Assembly: GCA_038373885.1 (NCBI GenBank)
Contig: JAWZYV010000080.1
Span: forward strand, 1-64,000
DNA: 64,000 nt
Origin: Cheiracanthium punctorium
Taxonomy: Eukaryota; Arthropoda; Arachnida; Araneae; Cheiracanthiidae
Direction: 5' to 3'
The translations under genes and the position numbers were made by a program. Each line of letters starts with the position of its first letter. Position 1 is the stretch's first letter. Shown one piece after another: positions 52,301-60,100 of this stretch. The notes below the pieces were generated by a model, which had not been told where the DNA came from, did no database searches, and saw only the letters and a list, made by a program, of their open reading frames with translations.

Positions 52301-54077
52301 GGGTGATGCTTAATGCAAGAATTTTAACCTTTTTGTAAAAATTGATTATTTCAAATTTAAAGATGAATTGCGAAGTGTGACTTACATAAGTTTCAAATAC
52401 GCTTTACGTTTCTTGAATATTTTAAAATAAACTTCATTAATGTTAGATGATGCTAGTAAACAAAATTAAAACTGTTTGAAGCAAAACAAAATTTGGGTAT
52501 GTTAACATTTCCATTTTCTTGTGTTCATTAAAAGTAGTGCAATGTATTAAAAAAATAAATTCACTGCATTCTGAAATTTATCCTATTTACATTTTTCAGA
52601 GTATACATAGTATAAATAAACAAATTTTGTAGTGTTTTATTCATGTGCATTTTCTTGATGTCCCCTGCACCCATGCATAAGTGAGAGATCACTATAGTTT
52701 AGTCTTTATTAATGCAAAATATATAAACTATCAGCACAATATATAAATGCATGCATACTTTGTCTCTGTTGGCAGTCCGTAGTGTATTTTGAATGTTTGG
52801 AGCGTCTTCAACTTTATAGTCTAATAAAACAAGAGCTTCTTTATAGCTATATTGTTCACCCTACACACAAAATGAAAACAATTTTTAATTATCTATTAAA
52901 TAAAGATGATTCATTTTTAAATACAACAGAAGCAAATGCAATCTCACAAAGCCATCATGAATTTCAAATATATGAAACTAAACATTATTCAGATAACTTA
53001 TGTTTATGTATAACGGAATACTCAATTAATAATAGAACTCTCTTTGTAAATATATTGAAACATACAAAGGCATTGTCCATTTAACCTCTTGGATGTGGAT
53101 TTATTTGAAGAAATTCTTGCCTTTGGAACCAATATAATGGCATGGCTGCAACTAGTTCAGTTTTTTGGGAAGATTATCCACCACTTTTTTTAGGGGAGTG
53201 ACTTAATCTTAAATCTAAAATTTTAATGTATAAGAAAACATTTAGAAAATAATGGTGGGTAATCTTCTGAAAAAAACCATACAAGTGTGAATCTATGTAA
53301 CAACCAGATTTAGCCACAAAGTGGCTAAATTCGCAACCCTTACTGAAAAAAACATCCTGTAACTTTTACAAATCTCTTGCCATGAACAAGAATGTGCATG
53401 TTTAATTTTGTCTTACTTTGAATGATGAAATAAACTCGGCATCTGTTACTTAGGCAATACAAGTGCATGATGAAACGTAGTCGTCAAATGTACCCAAGGG
53501 GTTAACTTAACTACTGAGCATTACAAGTAGTATAAATAAATTTCAGGGGGGAACTGGCATAAATAAAAACTAGCTATTTTAGCTATATTATTTTTAGCTA
53601 TTTTAAACTTGAGATAAAATATAACTGTTCCAGTGTTTCCTCATTTAATTCTGTTAAAAACCATTAAAATAGAAATGTGTAAAGTAAATTTAAAACATAT
53701 TTTTAAATCTCATAATATTTACAGCTAACAATGCACAATACTTCAAATTAAAGTTACTGTGGTAATATTAGTGCAAAAGTAGCACCACACCTTGTATACA
53801 AAAGAATGGTGAATCTTTTAGAAATGGAATAAACATATTCAATTAAATGTCCATGTTGTAACTCAGAAATCAATATCACATTTTGCATTGTAATTTTAAA
53901 AGAAAAAATTGTTTCCCACAGTCATTCAAGTAAGTGAAGTATACTGAGATAGTTGAATGAAGATGAATAGTGAAGTGTGACTTACATACATTTCAAATAC
54001 GTTTTATGTTTGTTGAATATTTTTACTAACTTTGATTAACCCGTAAGCAGGCGCGCTAGGGTAAATCTCACTCCAGC

Positions 54078-54111
<34 letters not shown>

Positions 54112-57100
54112 CGTAAAATGGGAGAAATTTTTTGAGAACAAGTTTGCCTTATGTTCTACCTGTCAAGGTCAAGGTCTAGTTGGGGTGGGTGAAGGAATGT
54201 CGTTTCTTTGTTATCCAGAAGGGAAGAAAATACCACTTTGGGATTAAATACTCCTGCGCGACTAACAACGTTTCATTACGTTGTTAATGTAAACTAAATG
54301 TAAATTAATGTTACACTACTGATATGTATTGGCAAAAGGCTATTAGGTGAAATTAATATCATATTAATAAAGTAATTAATGTTTTTAGGTATAAAGCAAA
54401 TCATGTGAAATTTTCTTCTCAGAAAGCATGATATTTAAAGGAACTACTAGAAAATCTCCAAATAAATATGAAAAGCATTATTTTCCTCCCATGAAGTGCA
54501 ATAGAACTGATATATTTTACATTATAAGTCCACAAATTTGTTTTTCAATCGTTTTTAGTCAAAAGTATAAAGAAGACAAAATGGGGTAAAATTTATCCCA
54601 TGCAAGAGCTTAAGTTACAACAGTAGGCACGCCTGCTTACGGGTTAATGTTAGAGGATGTAAATAAACAAAATTAATTCTGTTAGAAAAGAAGAAGGCAT
54701 ATATGTGTGTTTCATTAAAGTATGCCACGCTTCACAACCGGACTCAAAGGACTCTATAGGACCACATAAAATTTTGCTTAAGTCAAAAAGATGCAAAAAG
54801 AACTTGATTTAACACCAGCAATATTGCTGTATGTGTAGTACAGTACTGTTAACAAATATCTACAAAATAATACACTTCTGCCAGATCTGAAAGAGGACCA
54901 AAGCTAAATATATCTTACAAAAATTTAAATACAACCAAAAGAACAAAATTGAAAAGAAAACAATATTCATGTCTCAACACATTAATTTTTAAAAAGTTAA
55001 CTCCTAAAATACCTATAAGCTTTAATATCGAAATATATTTTATGATAGCTTGGTGTTATAAATAATTTAAATAATAGATGCATTGCAGTGAAAACTGGAA
55101 TGAAGTAGACAGGATTTTGCATCTCAGCCGCTTGGAGGGTTAAAATTTTTTGCAGAATAGTTAAATTAATTCTGCACAAAACCCACAAATACTAGCTATT
55201 CATTTTGAGATCTGTTCTAGCCACTTCAGAATTTTGAAATGTTTTCTCTTTCTTTTAAAAAAATTAGCAACTCAAATGCTATATTTTTCTTTTTTTCACC
55301 AAAGCTTTCCAATTTTCAGAATGCTTCATAAAATGTCTTATATTCCATTCCATAAAAACTAAAATGCTCTATCTCAAGTCTCATCCCCTACTATCAGATC
55401 CTCTCTTCCTATCCTTTGGTTTTTCTTGTAAGCTTCACTTCATGAATGCTCAACAATACAAAATTTGTATGCATTCAGCAATCAATGTTTCCCAAGCTTT
55501 AAAACTTGAGAGGACACTAGTTTTGCAGTTAAACAAAATTGTTACTGTGAAATTCATTGTTCAGAAAGTATTGTGGATTAGTCGGAGTTGCCCGTATATC
55601 ATATAAAATATTTTCATAGTGGTACAATGTAAGTAAGTTTTGTTTACAAATACAAAACTTTTACATTAGAGATTACAGTGACATATTGACATGAAAAGTA
55701 ATTAAAAGGCTTAAAATTATACAATGAAAAGCTTCAATATAAAGATTCCTCAAGCAAAATCTTACCCCAAAAATTTTGTCCATCATCTAATGAAGCATGT
55801 CAAAAATATAAAGTTGTAGTACAAAAACTTATATTTAAACTGAATGCACATTAACAAAAACAAACAAAAAAAAAAAAAAAAACTCTTACTTTTCTAAATT
55901 TTACTACAGTGGAACCTCGATTTTACGTTTTTCACGGGACCAGTGGTAAAAAACGTACGAAACGGGAAAACGTATAATCGGGGTCCAATAGAAAAAAAAA
56001 ATGAAGAAAACAAACACACAAAAAAACTTACGAATGCCATATTATTTAAAAAAATCTGTTATTTTTGACTGCTTTTTCCTTTCAAGTGTAATTTCACATA
56101 TACTTTTTTCAATACATGCAAGTTTTTGCAAATTTGTTTCTTGATTTTCATGTCTGGTTAAAAATTTCTTTAAGGTATTTAAACTCGCAATGGCCTCTGC
56201 CAAAGAAAGCATGATTTCTTCTGGATCTTCACTATCTGAGTCTTCATCAATATCGTCCTCACTTTCATACTGCGAAATCAAATGGGAAATACTCTGAATG
56301 TCTGTTGTAGCGGTAACATCCTTATCACAATCAATGTACTCGTCAAAATTGATGTCTGCAAGTTTAAATTCATCCTCTTTATTATAGTCTTCCATAGTGG
56401 GCTCTTCCGGTGGCACTTCACCGTCGACGTGAGATTTGGAAAATCCTCCCTCCAAAAAAGCATTTGAAATGCATTTTTTATCGACACTATTCCACGCTGG
56501 TGAGATCAAATGAAGAGCTTCTAGCACGTTTATTTTCGTTTTCCAAGCATCCTGAAACTCACCAGAATGAAGTCCAGAAAGGGCTTTTCTTACCAGTTGC
56601 TTCCTATAATGCATTTTGAAGGATCGAATTATTCCCAAGTCACAAGGCTGAAGTAAGCTGGTACAGTTGGGTGGGAAAAATTCCATACGCACGTTCTTTA
56701 AGTTTAGATTAACATGAGCAGTGCACTGATCCACGAATAAAATTATTTTTCGCTTTTGTAAGCGCATTTTCGTATCCAATTTTCTTACGAAATCTTCAAA
56801 AAGATTTTGTGTCATCCAAGCTTTTTGGTTGGCATTGTAATCTGTTGGCAAACTTTTAACATTTTTGAAGCATCGGGGCTTCTTGGATTTACCAATCACA
56901 AATGGTGTTAGCTTCTCAGTTCCATCCACATTGGTACATAACAAAACACTTAATCGCACTTTTGATAGCTTTCCACCGTGACAGTTTTCTCCTTTCACCG
57001 TGTATGTTCTATCAGGGAATAGATTAAAAAACAGTCTGGTTTCATCGGCGTTAAAGATGTCATTTGGTGAATAATTACACAAAATAGAAGGTAATGTTTT

Positions 57101-60100
57101 TTCCATGCACTCCTCAACGACAGCAGTATTTACTCCATTTGCCTCACCACAAATAAACCTGTACGATAAATTATGCCTCTTTTTGAATCGGTCGATCCAA
57201 CCATTGGATGCCGTAAAATTCTGTATTTCAAGACGAGAAGAAATTTCAAGCGCCTTTTCTTTCAAAATTGAGCCATTGATTAGAATCTTGGCTGTACGGG
57301 CTTGTTTGAACCACTCATACAAAATCTTTTCAAGTTCCTCAAAAGGAGAGGTTTTCAATGTTTTTCTTTTTTTTTTGAAAAGTTTCCCAGTTTTTCAGAG
57401 TTTAATTCCACTGAGACCTCTTGTTTTAGGATGCCTTGTAACGTAGAATATGCGATACTGAGTGATTTTGCGAGATCAACTTTACTTCCTTTGAAAACTC
57501 TGGCTTTTTCAATTATTTCTGCTTTTTCGGCCACGGAGAAACATTTTCTTTTCGACATCGTACTTTTGATTCACGGGAGTAGGAGATAGCTAACAGCAGA
57601 CGATTTTTCCTCAGTGGTACTGCGCTAATTCTGAGAACAAGAAAGGGGAGCAGGTAGCAACTTTACGAGGGGCAGTCCATTCCACTGTGGGTTGAGTTGA
57701 ACCCAACCCAAGGTATTGTGGGTGGACGGGTCCATTCGTCACGACACACAATAGAAGACACACATTTACTGGCATTCACAGGGAGGGGGTGACTGGAAGA
57801 AATGGTTTTGGTAACAAACAACTAGTTGAACATATGGAAAGTATTTTTGTTCTTTTGATTTTTTTTTTATGGGTGAAAGAAGACAAAATTTCTGAAGGTA
57901 ATTCGTCTAGTATGACGTACCAAGCGGGAAACATTAAGAGTAAATGATGTAGAATCGAGGTATTTTCAACATTATCAGAATAGGAATTTCTTGGGACCGA
58001 CAAAAAATAACGTACGAAGCGGGATAACGTACGAAACGGGTTACGTAAAATCGGGGTTCCACTGTATAATAATGCAACACAATATCTATGAACTTTTACA
58101 AAAAATCACCACAGACAAAATGTTAGCTCAAAAAGTACTAAAAAATATTCCATTTCTTAACAACAGTGAAATAAAAATTAAGTATCATCAGCTCTAGATT
58201 AAGATTACTTAAATACAGAAAAAATATTGATTGAAATAAATTTTAGCATTCAATCATAATATGAGAGAATTTTTAAAATGATGAGCCTGTGCAAGAAAAG
58301 GAAAAAATTTTATTATTGCATCTTTAAGTATATTTTTCATTTTCATATCACTAACTTAATGTATGTAATGAGATTAAGGATTTTTTATTAATTTTTTATT
58401 TAAGTTAAAAAACTATAATGATAGCAAATTATGTTTGGATGCTTTCATTGTAACGATTAAGCAAAAAAAATCCTTTGCTTAATAAAACCTGTATTAAAGA
58501 AAGTATAAATTAAGTCAGGAAGAAATCTTTAATATTGGGTGAAGAAAATTTTACAAACTTATAAATTAATAGAATCTCAGAAGCAAAGTGGAAGTGATTG
58601 CACTGCCATGCTACAAATCCATATTTTGATCCTTGGTTTCAGCAGTCTTTCATCTCTTGGGTAGATCAATAAAATGAAGATCACGCCTACCAAATTAAAC
58701 TTTGGGGGCGGAATAGCAGATGGACCATCTGGCCAGAAAATATGTTTCTGTACCCCAAGACCCATAGTGTACATTAGGGTGGAGCACTCTTACATGGGAA
58801 AAAATTTTTTGTTAAATTTCATTTATAATAGTGATCAAAGTGTGACCCAAGATTAGAGGATTTTAAAAAGCAACACTTTTTTAAAATTAGTAATTTCCTT
58901 CTACCCGCGCATTTATTTTGAAAATTTGCATTTGTGCTACCAAACTGATAAAACTTGAAGGAGCATATTGTTAATAAATTCTATTAAACTATTTATTATT
59001 ATGAAAAAAACAAGTCATGTAGAACAAATTAATGCCAGTTTACTAAAAATGTGAGCCACTTAAAACATAAAATATACATAAGCACACATAAAAATAGTCA
59101 AGAGACCTTAAAATCACGTTTGGTGCCGAATTTGGGCATGAGTTTTCTTGACTCAATTTTTTATTTTATGCGACCTTCTTATCATTAGTCGACTTTATTA
59201 GTCAGAATTTAGGTCTTTGATGATATAGGCCAAAATATCCGGCAAGACGCTTCCTATCTTTTCATGCCGTACAATAGGATTTTCTTTGCATTTTTCTAGC
59301 AATCTTCCAATAGTACCAGAATAGGAACTTGGCCCAGTAGTTGCCCCATCTAAGAATGAAAAAAGGTGTTTTAACCCATTTGTGCCTGGATATTTTTGCG
59401 ACTTTCTTCGATTTTTACTGATAACAGAAATAATAGATATATTTCTGATGTCAATTTCTTGAACAAGGGATGATTTCTATTAAAATCATTATGCATAAAA
59501 ATCGAAATATCAACATCCTACTTGGTCATGTTAAAATATTTTGTAGAGTTGAGGCTCAATACTCATGAATAAAGGCTAGGAAAAATAAATAACGTTTTCG
59601 ACTAATAGCGAAAATGCCATCCCAAAAAAGGGACACTAGGCATAAATGGGTTAAAGGCAATTCATTCATGTGTAAAAGGCATGTGATCCATTGTAAAGGT
59701 TGATTCAAACGTTTTTCTAACAACCGTATTACACCACTATTTTCTCCTGTGTTTGTTGCTGTATCATCACAACCAACAGCTACAGTTTCTCTCAATGAAA
59801 CGTTTTCAGAAGAGAGCAAGTCATACATAGCACGTTCTATGCTCTTGGCCGTCCCAGTACTTGGGACAGCGCAGACATAGAGTCAGGTTCCTTGATAACA
59901 GAAATGTGTTCTTCTACAATAACTTGGCGGTATTTTTGACTCCCTTTTTTACTACATTTAAAACTTTATCTTTTCTGCCATCAAAGTATATAGCTGTAAC
60001 ACGGACAACTCTATTTTTAGCTAATATTTCTTTGTGTCCTTTTGATCTTTCACGGAGCAATTTTGATCTATCTATTACTTACACATCTGACATAATGTCA

